A DNA stretch of 64,000 nt, taken from contig JBLIRR010000011.1 in assembly GCA_049472395.1 (NCBI GenBank), forward strand, positions 1 through 64,000, in the 5' to 3' direction. Every line of letters starts with the position of its first letter. The stretch's first letter is position 1. Below the pieces are notes generated by a model that saw only the letters and a list, made by a program, of their open reading frames with translations, had not been told where the DNA came from and did not search any database. Origin of the DNA: JBLIRR01 sp049472395. GTDB taxonomy: Bacteria > SZUA-182 > DTGQ01 > JBLIRR01. Below, in pieces: positions 18,211 to 27,494 of this stretch. The position numbers and the translations under genes were made by a program.

Positions 18211-18870
18211 ATGTCTCTAAGAGTTCTTGAAAGAAAAGTAGCAGCCCTAGGCTTTTCTTCTATCGCGGGTGTGGATGAAGCAGGAAGAGGCCCTTTAGCA
18301 GGACCGGTGGTGGCGTCATCGGTTATCTTGCCTTTGTCCGGCGAAATCGAAGGAATCGCAGATTCTAAGTCTTTAACTATGCAGCAACGAGAGTGTCTCT
18401 ATAATAAAATAACAAAGGAAGCACGTGCATATGGAATTGGAATGACCAATGCTGCTCAAATTGATAAAATAAACATCCTGCAGGCAACCTTCAGTGCGAT
18501 GAAGGCTGCTATTAAACATCTGCCTATGAGGCCTGATTTTGTTTTAGTTGACGGAAAAGCTCCTATTCCGGATTTAGAAATAGAACAGTTAGCCGAGATT
18601 AAAGGAGATAAGCACTGCTATTGTATTGCCGCGGCTTCCATTTTAGCCAAGGTTACTCGTGATCGAATTATGCTCAAGATGCATGAAAAATTTCCATGCT
18701 ATAACTTTGCTAAGCATAAAGGTTATGGCACTGCAGAGCATTTGGATGCTCTCAAACGATACGGGCCCTGTCCAATTCATCGTAAGAGTTTCAAGGGTGT
18801 GAGAGAACTTTGTCAAAAGCAAGAATTATTATCGGCAAATGGGGAGAAAAAAAAGCTGCTGAATATTTAA
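18211..18870 (+). CDS. rnhB: Ribonuclease HII
   Basis: A 219-residue RNase HII that removes ribonucleotides misincorporated in DNA and RNA in hybrids. The catalytic motif GVDEAGRGPLAGPV supplies Asp22 and Glu23; VDGK and the SILAKVTRDR segment supply the further acidic residues. It starts four bases after rplS. Its 3' end overlaps yraN by about 60 bases, a common arrangement. Confidence 0.96.
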   Translation: MSLRVLERKVAALGFSSIAGVDEAGRGPLAGPVVASSVILPLSGEIEGIADSKSLTMQQRECLYNKITKEARAYGIGMTNAAQIDKINILQATFSAMKAAIKHLPMRPDFVLVDGKAPIPDLEIEQLAEIKGDKHCYCIAAASILAKVTRDRIMLKMHEKFPCYNFAKHKGYGTAEHLDALKRYGPCPIHRKSFKGVRELCQKQELLSANGEKKKLLNI

Positions 18871-19175
18871 CCACCTGTGGATATACTATTGAGAACGTTA
18901 ATTTCCGTTGCAGTCTCGGTGAAATAGATATAATCGGCTGGGATAAGGATACGCTTGTTTTTGTAGAAGTAAAAACGAGAAAAACCGATACATTCGGTGA
19001 TGCGAGAGAATCGATCAATTACTCGAAAAGGCGTAAAATCAGCCGGGTTGCGTTATATTATATGAAAATGAATCATATACGAGATGTCAATTGCAGATTC
19101 GATGTAATCACAATCACTAAAAATGACCATATTATGGAAATTAACCTTTATAAAGATGCCTTTCAATTTATCTGA
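18810..19175 (+). CDS. yraN: YraN/UPF0102 family endonuclease-like protein
   Basis: A 121-residue protein with the UPF0102 pattern: WGEKKAAEYLTTCGYTI, NFRCSLGEIDII and LVFVEVKTRK, an Endonuclease/Holliday-junction-resolvase-like fold with the Glu-Asp-Glu-x-Lys site. Function is not firmly established; a DNA repair or processing role is usually assumed. The TTG start lies inside rnhB in another frame. It ends the conserved operon. Confidence 0.88.
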   Translation: MSKARIIIGKWGEKKAAEYLTTCGYTIENVNFRCSLGEIDIIGWDKDTLVFVEVKTRKTDTFGDARESINYSKRRKISRVALYYMKMNHIRDVNCRFDVITITKNDHIMEINLYKDAFQFI

Positions 19176-19248
19176 ATAACTTTTTTATTTTTTCCCTAAT
19201 TTTTTTTTTATTCGCGCCGATATAGTTTAATAAGGAAAGAATGTGTAT

Positions 19249-19276
19249 TTGACAATAACACATTTTTATATATAAT
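19249..19276 (+). promoter_or_regulatory. Consensus sigma-70 promoter for the M23 peptidase gene
   Basis: TTGACA (19249-19254) and TATAAT (19271-19276) are separated by 16 bases, a full match to both consensus hexamers. The expected start point, near 19283, leaves a short leader with AAAGGAG before the GTG at 19309. Confidence 0.8.
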
Positions 19277-19308
19277 GAAAGCAACTAAATAATTAAAAGG
19301 AGTGTCTT

Positions 19309-20214
19309 GTGAGCAAAAAATATACATTTATGATAATACCTGATATAAGCTCCAAGTTTCACCGGTTTCATATTCCTAAATATCTAGTGAAATTCTTATT
19401 CCTTTTTCTCATAGCTATTATGGGCTGCGGAATTTTTATGACCTTTCATTATTTTCAAATGAAGGAGCAAATCAAAGAGTTTGACCGAATAAAAGAAAAA
19501 AACCGTGAGCAGGAAAGCTGTATTATTTCTTTTTCAAAGTCAATAGAATCACTTAAAAGACAGATGGTTGATTTACAAAATTCAAACACGAAATTGCAGA
19601 TTCTCGCAGGGCTTCAAAAACCTGAAAATAATCGACAAGTTTTTGGTATTGGGGGAGAAACTTCAGGCGACATATGTCGTTTCTATCGTGAAGATATGGA
19701 AAAATTGATTGATCAGATGCGTGTTGATCTCGAGAAGCTCACCTTAGAAACAGTATCGCAGGACAATCAATTGATGGAATTGAGCTATATAATGGAAAAT
19801 CGAAAATCCATCTTGGATTCAACCCCTTCTATATATCCGACTCATGGATGGATAACCTCCGGATTTGGGTATAGAAAGTCTCCTTTCACCGGAAAAAGAG
19901 AATTGCATAAAGGAATCGATGTTGCGGGAAGAAGAGGCACTCCTGTGGTTGCCCCTGCACGGGGAATAATTACCTATTCAGGACTCAATGGGGGATATGG
20001 TAATGTAGTTGAAATTGAACACGGGTATGGTTTTTCCACACTTTATGCGCATAATTCAGTAAATCTTGTGAAGGCTGGGGATAGAGTAGAACGTGGAGAT
20101 GTGATATCGTTGTTGGGCAACACAGGAAGAAGCACAGCTCCTCATCTTCACTACGAGATCAGAATGAATAATGTACATGTAAATCCGCTTAATTATATCC
20201 TTGATTTAGATTAA
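19309..20214 (+). CDS. M23-family peptidoglycan endopeptidase with membrane anchor and coiled coil
   Basis: 301 residues: short cytoplasmic N-terminus, one transmembrane helix (about 27-48), a coiled coil (about 50-110 and again 125-165), and a C-terminal LytM/M23 domain (about 175-298). The zinc-site motifs are complete: His200 and Asp204 in HKGIDVAG, and His279/His281 in HLHY. Enzymes of this layout cut peptidoglycan cross-links in the periplasm or activate amidases. The GTG start has AAAGGAG upstream and a near-perfect promoter. Its stop directly abuts the convergent outer-membrane protein gene. Confidence 0.9.
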   Translation: MSKKYTFMIIPDISSKFHRFHIPKYLVKFLFLFLIAIMGCGIFMTFHYFQMKEQIKEFDRIKEKNREQESCIISFSKSIESLKRQMVDLQNSNTKLQILAGLQKPENNRQVFGIGGETSGDICRFYREDMEKLIDQMRVDLEKLTLETVSQDNQLMELSYIMENRKSILDSTPSIYPTHGWITSGFGYRKSPFTGKRELHKGIDVAGRRGTPVVAPARGIITYSGLNGGYGNVVEIEHGYGFSTLYAHNSVNLVKAGDRVERGDVISLLGNTGRSTAPHLHYEIRMNNVHVNPLNYILDLD

Positions 20215-21558
20215 TTACAGATAATAGATTATTGAAAAATATAAAGATAATTCCTCGGTATCGGTCGTGATTATCTGTAAATTAGGATCCTTTATTCTCT
20301 TATTATCTTGTACCTTTCGATATTTCACCGCACAATCCATTGAAATCCTTTTGAAGGATACTCCTGTTCCAACACTGCATCCATTAGGCCAGTCAACAGT
20401 TTTGTAATGGGCCTGAGATGGCTCAGGATCATAGAATATCCCAAAACGAAATGGGATAATGTAACGGGGCCGGATAAAAAGATACTCTCCGCCGAGCCTT
20501 ATATAATTTATTGATTGTAAAGATTCACCATTTTCCGATATAATAGGATCATCCATATTAGGATCACTCTCCATATAATTAAATTCAATGCTATATTTAT
20601 CCCACTCTGTATAATAGATATCAAAATCAAGGGTGAGATTATCATTTATTCGGGCTGCTATTCCCATACCATATGATTCCGGGAAGTATAATTCACCATC
20701 CACTTTAGGTAAATCAAACTCATCTGGAAGCACATTTTCAAAATCAAACTCTCTTTCCCTTGTAAATTCAGCAGTCAGTGGGCTCTTATACACCGCTCCT
20801 AAAGTAACCATATGATTTAATTTTAGGCGAAACCCTATATAATAATTAATCTCTGATTCAAGCTTATAGTCATCTTCCACGTATAAAAAAGAATGGCTAT
20901 CGGGAATAGTTGGGACACTAGAGATCAGATCATTTTCCCAATACAATGATTGCTCCCAACCATTCTGAGCAATAAGCCTTTTCGGCCAAATATTTAAGGT
21001 AACTCCAACCGTCAGCGAAGGATTAACCTGAAATGCTACCGCTGGCGAGATGGCTGATAAAGAGCCTTCCTTTTTATAATGTGTGAGGTTATTGTCGGTC
21101 CATGGCGTCCCTTGCACTATCTCAGTTGTATTGATACGCCCTTCGCTGCCCATCTGATAAAGATTTTGATAATTAATGGAGAAAACCATATTGCGTTTCA
21201 AAAGATATGCAGGATACACGAAGCTGAAATAGTTTACCGCAAAATCGCTTTTATCAGAAAATTGGTCATCTTGATGATCAATGGAGATAACATCACCGAC
21301 AAATGATATTTCAGAACGTTTAAGCTGAATCAATCCTGCTGGATTCCAGGATGCAGCCGTGGCATCGTCAGCAATACCAATAAAGGCCCCCCCCATTCCA
21401 ATTGCACGGGCACCCGATCCGACAGGTTGCAGAGAAGTAATGGAAATATGGGGGACTGCCTGACAGAATCCAAAACTCGCTCTGGTCAATACACAAAAAA
21501 AGAGTATCAGCCCTATATAGCTATTTATTCTTATATTTAAAAAGATCCGGGTACCCAA
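20215..21558 (-). CDS. FadL/PorV-type outer-membrane beta-barrel protein
   Basis: A 447-residue exported protein: signal peptide (about 1-33), then the hallmark segment GSGARAIGMGGAFIGIADDA followed by SWNPAGL, typical of the UPF0164/PorV/FadL-like barrel superfamily. Alternating beta strands continue to an aromatic C-terminus (LYFSIIYYL). The start is a TTG with AAGGAAAT nine bases upstream; it overlaps the previous gene by 22 bases. It is the last gene of a long minus-strand run beginning with EF-G and including the sigma/anti-sigma/CHAT genes. A channel for hydrophobic compounds or a secretion-shuttle role is possible; the sequence does not decide. Confidence 0.82.
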   Translation of the reverse strand: MGTRIFLNIRINSYIGLILFFCVLTRASFGFCQAVPHISITSLQPVGSGARAIGMGGAFIGIADDATAASWNPAGLIQLKRSEISFVGDVISIDHQDDQFSDKSDFAVNYFSFVYPAYLLKRNMVFSINYQNLYQMGSEGRINTTEIVQGTPWTDNNLTHYKKEGSLSAISPAVAFQVNPSLTVGVTLNIWPKRLIAQNGWEQSLYWENDLISSVPTIPDSHSFLYVEDDYKLESEINYYIGFRLKLNHMVTLGAVYKSPLTAEFTREREFDFENVLPDEFDLPKVDGELYFPESYGMGIAARINDNLTLDFDIYYTEWDKYSIEFNYMESDPNMDDPIISENGESLQSINYIRLGGEYLFIRPRYIIPFRFGIFYDPEPSQAHYKTVDWPNGCSVGTGVSFKRISMDCAVKYRKVQDNKRIKDPNLQIITTDTEELSLYFSIIYYL

Positions 21559-23480
21559 TTTTTAATTTCCTTGTCTTTATTCATAATAATTAAATATGAC
21601 TTGTTTACTTTAAGATCGTATTCTTCACCCGAGGTACGACTAAAAAACGAATAACTGCTCTGCCATTTCCCGTCTCGATCATCAAAATTCGTTATTATAC
21701 CTGGATTATTCTCTTTGAGAGAAGATTTCAAAGAATTTAAAAAAGAAAAGGATGAAAACTTTTCTTCACCTATGGGATGTACTATGCCGTAAGCATCTTT
21801 GAATCCGAATAATCCGAGCATATTCATTCCTTCATAAAGATTTATCATACTGGGAAAATAAGGGTTATAATCTTTACTAGAAGGATCAAATAAATCCAGA
21901 TAATTAATGCCATATTCAGCGGGGACACCAAACGCTTTTTCTTTCTCGCAATAAATTATGCCTCCTGATTTGTTTGTGACAGGGATCTGTGTACTCAAAT
22001 CATAATATTTTTGCCACATGGAACTAGGTGTATCATAAGGATCAATTAAAATCCCTCTCACAATAGATGCATCAGTAATAATGCTTCTTAAATCAATAAA
22101 TTCTTCAGAATCGGCAATCCATAGGGGATAACGGAATAGATTAAGCCCTTTATCAAAGAGAATATCAAATTGTAATGGATTTGTTCCTATAATCCGTTCC
22201 CTTGAATTTGGGATACCATCTCCATCCTCATCACCATCCGGATCAAGAAAGGAGTCATTATTGATTATCAAGCACTCATACTCATCAGCATTAAGAGGTA
22301 TCGTTCCACATTCTGCGATGACGGTGCATGTTGAGGTATTATCACCAACTTTTAATTCATATTCTAAATCACTAAAATCACTGGATATGGGAGAAAATAA
22401 AAAATAACCATCGCCTCCTGAAATAACAGTGGTCTCAAAATTCTCACCCCGCGTAAGCGTAAGTGTAATTCCCGAAACACCAGTTCCAACAGAAGAGATA
22501 ACACGGCCTAAAAATTGTGTCATACAGATTGCCGGAAAATGCCCACTTCTGAGACTAGGGGTAATATGATACCAGGACAAATCACGACCCGGGTCTCGCT
22601 CCCAAATCGATATATCATCAAAATAATTCTTATATTTTATCTGTAAATAATATTTTAACGGAAATGACCGGTTATCGGTAAATATGTAATCCGAATGGGG
22701 GACAATTCTGATGTATACCCAACCTCCCCATGCGTTGTAATTGATCATGTGACCGCTATAGGATAAATATCCATTATATCCTTCATCAATGTGAGAGGAA
22801 AAATTCTCAAACTGTGGCTGCGTAGAGAGATTACCATAAGTAGACACTATAAAGGGAGAGATATTGGGATCTGAGAGAAAAAACGGCGTAAGCTCAAGCT
22901 CCCACACCCCCTTTCCTATAAGGGGGAATTTAATCCAATCAACATCCGCCGAATCCTTAAATGTCAATTGGTATTTTCTGTTTATCCATACGATATTCGC
23001 TTTTTCCTTATCATCATTCTTTTCAATTTCTGATGAAAGATCAAAGGGCAGAGAGAGAATGGTGCCCATGTCATCCTCAATGTATAAAAATGGATTACAA
23101 TACATTATTAGGTAGTGATCAAGCAACGGATCCCACTCCGGATAGTTCGATAATCTGGTAAAGATTTCGTCTGAGTAGAGATCTTTTACATAGATTAATG
23201 CCTTAATTGGGCTCTCCTCAAAAGGATCATATGTTATTTTCTCCCCAGGAAGAGGACTTATTTCACCGGGGGTCGTTCCGACAATAACAGATGGACTCGT
23301 TGTCGCCTCTGAATAAAGGACTTGCTGCAAATAATAGGCTTGATCCGTATAAAGAAAAAATAAATCAAAGGGCTCTTCCGGGACTTGCGCGCACACTCTC
23401 CCATCAAGAATAAATATGAACAGGCATATAATCCATGCAATCGATAAGGATTTGAATAAAAAAGATTTAAAATAATACAT
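21537..23480 (-). CDS. Large secreted multidomain protein with calcium-loop motif
   Basis: 647 residues with a signal peptide (about 1-32). A pre-peptidase-C-terminal-like beta domain (about 165-290, with FKDSADVDWIKFPL) is followed by a carboxypeptidase-regulatory-like Ig domain (about 325-400, with GVSGITLTLTRG). A calcium-binding loop of thrombospondin-3/EF-hand type follows (DPDGDEDGDGIPNSRER, about 415-431), then a C-terminal globular region without recognised family. No CFI tag is present at the C-terminus (ends NWVPGSF). It lies 20 bases after the CsgG-like lipoprotein gene and overlaps the barrel gene, so these three probably work together at the outer surface. Confidence 0.7.
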   Translation of the reverse strand: MYYFKSFLFKSLSIAWIICLFIFILDGRVCAQVPEEPFDLFFLYTDQAYYLQQVLYSEATTSPSVIVGTTPGEISPLPGEKITYDPFEESPIKALIYVKDLYSDEIFTRLSNYPEWDPLLDHYLIMYCNPFLYIEDDMGTILSLPFDLSSEIEKNDDKEKANIVWINRKYQLTFKDSADVDWIKFPLIGKGVWELELTPFFLSDPNISPFIVSTYGNLSTQPQFENFSSHIDEGYNGYLSYSGHMINYNAWGGWVYIRIVPHSDYIFTDNRSFPLKYYLQIKYKNYFDDISIWERDPGRDLSWYHITPSLRSGHFPAICMTQFLGRVISSVGTGVSGITLTLTRGENFETTVISGGDGYFLFSPISSDFSDLEYELKVGDNTSTCTVIAECGTIPLNADEYECLIINNDSFLDPDGDEDGDGIPNSRERIIGTNPLQFDILFDKGLNLFRYPLWIADSEEFIDLRSIITDASIVRGILIDPYDTPSSMWQKYYDLSTQIPVTNKSGGIIYCEKEKAFGVPAEYGINYLDLFDPSSKDYNPYFPSMINLYEGMNMLGLFGFKDAYGIVHPIGEEKFSSFSFLNSLKSSLKENNPGIITNFDDRDGKWQSSYSFFSRTSGEEYDLKVNKSYLIIMNKDKEIKNWVPGSF

Positions 23481-23500
23481 AGAATTAATATACCCATTTA

Positions 23501-25549
23501 TTATTTAGTTACTACAATATCCCCTGCTTTTACAATCTCTAATAACTCTTTCTGATAAGGTTTTGCAATAGAGTAGTTCGATTTAACCTCAGTTATTCTT
23601 GCCTCACCAAGAATAGATTCATCAGATCCAAATAACATAAGACGCATACCATCATGCACCCGCTCTTCCGCACCAAGGTTTACCTTTACTGCATTCCCCT
23701 TATTTTCAATGATTATTCCTTTAAGCAGAGGAAACTCTTCGACAAACATCTGGGCAAGCCCCTCCAGAACATATTGTTCATCTTCAATACTGCGCCATGG
23801 CCCATAAACATCCTTAATGGATAATATTTCTCCCGTCTCCACATCTACTAAGCGGGCAATCACGTGAATACAACGATCATACCCGTCCCAACTTTCTGTA
23901 ATAGACCCGGGTAAAATAACCTCCGCTGATAAGAGCCGCCCCACCGCAGGGCCTGTTTTCTTATCCACAGCAGAACTCGATTGCAGGCCTAACTCTTGCA
24001 TAACAGCCTCTATCCGCTCCCGTTCCAACAAATTAAACCTCTGACTATTGAAAAATACATACTGAAGCTCTTCTTGAAACCTGCCAAGCGGATGTGGTCG
24101 TGGAGAGGCGAAATGATATTCAGGCCCCTCAAATAAAGCAAAAGGAAGAATGCCCAATGACCATCGATTCCCTATTTTTTCGAACTCTTTTATACGGTAT
24201 TCAACTTCTACTCTTTCTTGGGTACTGCGCCCTTCGCTATCCTGGGCTTTAATAATAATTTCATTATACCCTTCTTCTAAGCCATCTACTATCTTGGTAA
24301 AATAAAAATTTGTTCTGGGTCCATACCACATACGCTTTAATAATCGATTAAGCCCTTTATCCTCTTTAAAAATGAATACACGACGGTTATTGATCCATAT
24401 ATTTTTTAGCTCTTTCTCAGACCGGATTATTCCCTTAATCACTACTGTTGGCTGAAATACAACAGGAGTATGTTCAAACAAGCGAATAACCGGCCCCTCA
24501 TGTGCGTAAGATACAGCGAGCGTATCATTTACTATTGCCCTGCTTTCAGCAAGCTGGATTGTACTTGTAATAGTAGTATCCAAAAGATCTCCCTCCGTGA
24601 TGTTACCGGCCCTGTCCTTGGCAATAAAAAACAAACTATCTCTCTTACTAAGAGTATAACTAAATTCCTTATATTTTTCATCAGGATGAAGTGATATGCT
24701 CTGCTTGCCAAAAGAGACATGAGCAAGCCCGCCAGAATCAAAAATGAGCCCTTGTAATCTCACTGTTTCCCCTCGACTCGTCTCTTTATTCACAACAACT
24801 GTGGGCCCTTCCTGATCAAGCAGGATATACAGTTGCATTTCACTTCTGTTTTTCACAAGATCCTGGGCTTTGATAGAAAGCTCATTCAACCCCGTAGTAA
24901 GATTAACTTTTACTGCAAGAGGGACTTCCGGCTCAGAAACCGATATATACACAGGCTTTTCATTCACTCTTAGAGAAGCCACAAAATAGTTATCACGTGC
25001 ACTCCCTTTTAAAAGAAAATGACTCTCGTTCGTATAAATTGTAGTATCGTACATATTATCATTATACACGGTGATATGTGGTGGATCATGATCAAGGTCA
25101 CCACTCTCAAGCTTCTTCTTCCGTGCCTGATCAAGATAATACAGCGCCTTGGATGATTTTGTCATCTCTATTGAGGTGGTAAGCTCATCAATAGCAGTAT
25201 CAATCATTCCTTGCTGCAGATACGCAATGCCCAATTCTCGATGAGGAAAATATTGATCGAGAATATGCATGCCATACGTTCGCGCACGCCATTGATCTTT
25301 TGTTCTTTGTGAAATCGCTGCCCTGAATTCCTCCCCCGCCTGCTGCCAACATTCTCCTTCCGCATAAGAAAGTGCGCGCTTATAACAGCTATCCCACTCA
25401 TATGATACTATTAACTCGTCAATCAGACCATACTGCCGACCATCCTTAACACAAGGTATTGGTCTTTTAACGGTGCATGAGCACAAGGTAAGAATAAAAA
25501 GTGCGCTGAGAATAAAGATGAAATTATTGCGATAATATATTGTATACAT
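23501..25549 (-). CDS. Lipoprotein with TPR, Ig-like and CsgG/FlgT-like domains
   Basis: 682 residues. The N-terminal hydrophobic segment ends in a lipobox (LCSC, likely lipidated Cys25), so it is an outer- or inner-membrane lipoprotein facing the periplasm. A TPR-like helical region (about 55-145) is followed by Ig-like beta domains (about 155-445) carrying SIKAQDLVKNRSEM-type strands. A CsgG-like domain (about 455-600, with FNLLERERIEAVMQELGLQ and AEVILPGSITESW) leads to an FlgT-C-like end (about 615-682, GAEERVHDGMRLMLF). CsgG forms curli secretion pores, but related domains also act as periplasmic sensors or scaffolds. The start codon overlaps the CHAT gene by 26 bases. Both genes carry CsgG-like domains with the same ER-x-R motif. 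Confidence 0.75.
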   Translation of the reverse strand: MYTIYYRNNFIFILSALFILTLCSCTVKRPIPCVKDGRQYGLIDELIVSYEWDSCYKRALSYAEGECWQQAGEEFRAAISQRTKDQWRARTYGMHILDQYFPHRELGIAYLQQGMIDTAIDELTTSIEMTKSSKALYYLDQARKKKLESGDLDHDPPHITVYNDNMYDTTIYTNESHFLLKGSARDNYFVASLRVNEKPVYISVSEPEVPLAVKVNLTTGLNELSIKAQDLVKNRSEMQLYILLDQEGPTVVVNKETSRGETVRLQGLIFDSGGLAHVSFGKQSISLHPDEKYKEFSYTLSKRDSLFFIAKDRAGNITEGDLLDTTITSTIQLAESRAIVNDTLAVSYAHEGPVIRLFEHTPVVFQPTVVIKGIIRSEKELKNIWINNRRVFIFKEDKGLNRLLKRMWYGPRTNFYFTKIVDGLEEGYNEIIIKAQDSEGRSTQERVEVEYRIKEFEKIGNRWSLGILPFALFEGPEYHFASPRPHPLGRFQEELQYVFFNSQRFNLLERERIEAVMQELGLQSSSAVDKKTGPAVGRLLSAEVILPGSITESWDGYDRCIHVIARLVDVETGEILSIKDVYGPWRSIEDEQYVLEGLAQMFVEEFPLLKGIIIENKGNAVKVNLGAEERVHDGMRLMLFGSDESILGEARITEVKSNYSIAKPYQKELLEIVKAGDIVVTK

Positions 25550-27473
25550 TGTTCTTCTTCAGCATAGCTATTATTTCTGCTCCTAGATCTCTAGCCAGGG
25601 CAGAAATGTCTTGACCAATCAAAGAATCTGAACGCGCTATAGCTTTTATGGCTGAGGTTTCGGTATCGATAAAACGAAGATAGAGCTGATAGCCTTTATC
25701 TGAAGAATAAATTGGCAGAGCCTTCACAAAAATAATTCCCTTTGCACCAAGTACATGACCCAGAACAAAGTTAAGTTTTTTTTCACTGATAGAAGAGGAA
25801 GCTCTCGCAAGTTCTCCAAGGACAAAATCTAAGCGCGCTCGTTCTACAACACTGAAATTCCTCTGTTTAAGCCAATATAAACTTTCTTCTTCTATAAATT
25901 GTTCAATTAATCCATTAAGGACTTTATCTTCTTTTCCATCAGGATGATGCATCTTGTCTCTCATTATGCATATGGTTATTGGAAAAGCGCTCTCTTTCGA
26001 GAGTATTGGAGTTGATTCTCCCTTTTCCTTATACCGAGTCTCAAGTTTATGTATAATATCATTCACAATATTCCATTTTTCTTGTTCCCATTGATCTTTT
26101 GTCTCAATAGGCGAGATTATAGGCGTTTTTTCCGCCTTATTGATTATGTTCTTCCCCACAAAACTTATAACCACGATAGATGCCACAAGAAGGACAACTA
26201 AGAGACCAAAACTAAATATTTTCATGGCCATCTTCCACGATGGCGCTGAATCAACTCTTCCTACAGAAGTTATACTTCCGCTCCTACTCGAGCTTCCTCT
26301 TGAAACTGCAGGTTCAAAATATACAGGAATCTGGCCAATAGGACTTGCCTTGCTCTCTTCCGAAGGCTCATTCTTATCTATTCCCTGGCTTAAATAATAA
26401 GCCGTCGGATCACCATACAACATATAGGATGCCCAGGTAAGATTATCCTGACCATATTTATTGCTAAATTGGCTTCTTGCCTTCTGCAAAGAGGCACCGA
26501 TTGATTCTCCATTCAGTAATGATTGATAAAAATTAAGGGCTATATCAAGACTTGCTTCATCAGAGATATCCTGAAAAGCACCTATATAGTGCTGAACCCC
26601 TGCCAAAAGAAATGCATTTACCAAATCAAATGGTGCAGTCGGTATCCTCTCCTCTATTTCCCACTTTGCGGTATGCCCTGTTTTGCATGCGTTTGAGAAA
26701 ATAAGCAAGGGCAACGTGCCACTAGATCCAGCCATTGCCATTATATCCTGTGCAGTAAGATTACCATCCTGAAGTAGCCACCCACTCATACTAGGGTTAT
26801 CTGAATAATACTCCGCATGGCCTGCATAATGCACTAAATCACAATCCCGAAGCATCCTTCTCACCGTCTCAACCTTAATATCAGTTGAGAAGAAATGAAC
26901 CTCAAGATGCTCATTTAATTTTTCCATTTCTTCCTGCAAGCGCAGACCTTCTTTTTTTGATTCGAGAAGATCGCCCTTAGGATCTGATAAAATAAGTACT
27001 TTAATTCCCTTGCTTAAATCTTGTATCTCTCTTTTCGGGACTTGTTGGGCGGTATTTACCAGTCGCCCCATGGCAAACCGGCGACATAAAAACTCTTTTC
27101 CATCATGCAACAATTCCCATGGGATTACTACCAGACGATCATCAATAGTAAGCAGAAGACTCTCTGCTTCTGATGCTGTCAAATATTCTTTTACCTGCAA
27201 AGGCAAAATATGATCATAAAGATCCTGCCCCATTTGGCGCAAATGATGGGCTTCACCTTCTTTATCGCCACATGAATGAGTATTGCGATATAAAAGAGAG
27301 AGAATTTTTTGAGATATATTATCAATATGTGGCCAAGAAATATCTTTCCTGAAATATTGTCTTAACGCTATCTCCCTGCCGGGAAGCTTTTCCCCGATAG
27401 TTATCTTAAACGATGCAGCTTCGGCAAGGATGTCGATATGCAATGATTTCTTATTTCCTTGAAATTTATCCAA
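25524..27473 (-). CDS. CHAT-domain caspase-like protease fused through a membrane helix to a CsgG-like domain
   Basis: 649 residues. The cytoplasmic CHAT (caspase-HetF-TPR) protease domain covers about 80-365, with the catalytic dyad visible as His219 in HYAGHA and Cys263 in SNACKTG. After a Ser/Gly-rich linker a single transmembrane helix (about 419-440) precedes a periplasmic CsgG-like domain (about 495-649) containing FSVVERARLDFVLGELA and LRFIDTETSAIK. The topology joins a periplasmic sensor to a cytoplasmic protease. It is 21 bases downstream of the zinc-finger anti-sigma gene and two genes downstream of the ECF sigma factor. CHAT proteases cleave partner proteins (separase-like; Csx29 in type III-E CRISPR cleaves a regulator of a sigma factor). 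By analogy the anti-sigma protein is the obvious candidate substrate, which is inference. Confidence 0.82.
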   Translation of the reverse strand: MDKFQGNKKSLHIDILAEAASFKITIGEKLPGREIALRQYFRKDISWPHIDNISQKILSLLYRNTHSCGDKEGEAHHLRQMGQDLYDHILPLQVKEYLTASEAESLLLTIDDRLVVIPWELLHDGKEFLCRRFAMGRLVNTAQQVPKREIQDLSKGIKVLILSDPKGDLLESKKEGLRLQEEMEKLNEHLEVHFFSTDIKVETVRRMLRDCDLVHYAGHAEYYSDNPSMSGWLLQDGNLTAQDIMAMAGSSGTLPLLIFSNACKTGHTAKWEIEERIPTAPFDLVNAFLLAGVQHYIGAFQDISDEASLDIALNFYQSLLNGESIGASLQKARSQFSNKYGQDNLTWASYMLYGDPTAYYLSQGIDKNEPSEESKASPIGQIPVYFEPAVSRGSSSRSGSITSVGRVDSAPSWKMAMKIFSFGLLVVLLVASIVVISFVGKNIINKAEKTPIISPIETKDQWEQEKWNIVNDIIHKLETRYKEKGESTPILSKESAFPITICIMRDKMHHPDGKEDKVLNGLIEQFIEEESLYWLKQRNFSVVERARLDFVLGELARASSSISEKKLNFVLGHVLGAKGIIFVKALPIYSSDKGYQLYLRFIDTETSAIKAIARSDSLIGQDISALARDLGAEIIAMLKKNNVYNILSQ

Positions 27474-27494
27474 TTTAGAATCTCCTTTAAAAAT

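Noticed and set aside
20215..21558. Considered as part of a type IX secretion system (PorV)
   Set aside because: No other Por/Spr genes and no T9SS C-terminal domains in the window; the barrel family is broader.
23501..25549. Considered as a curli secretion CsgG pore
   Set aside because: Only a CsgG-like domain after TPR and Ig regions, and no csgA/B/E/F genes; a scaffold or sensor role is more likely.
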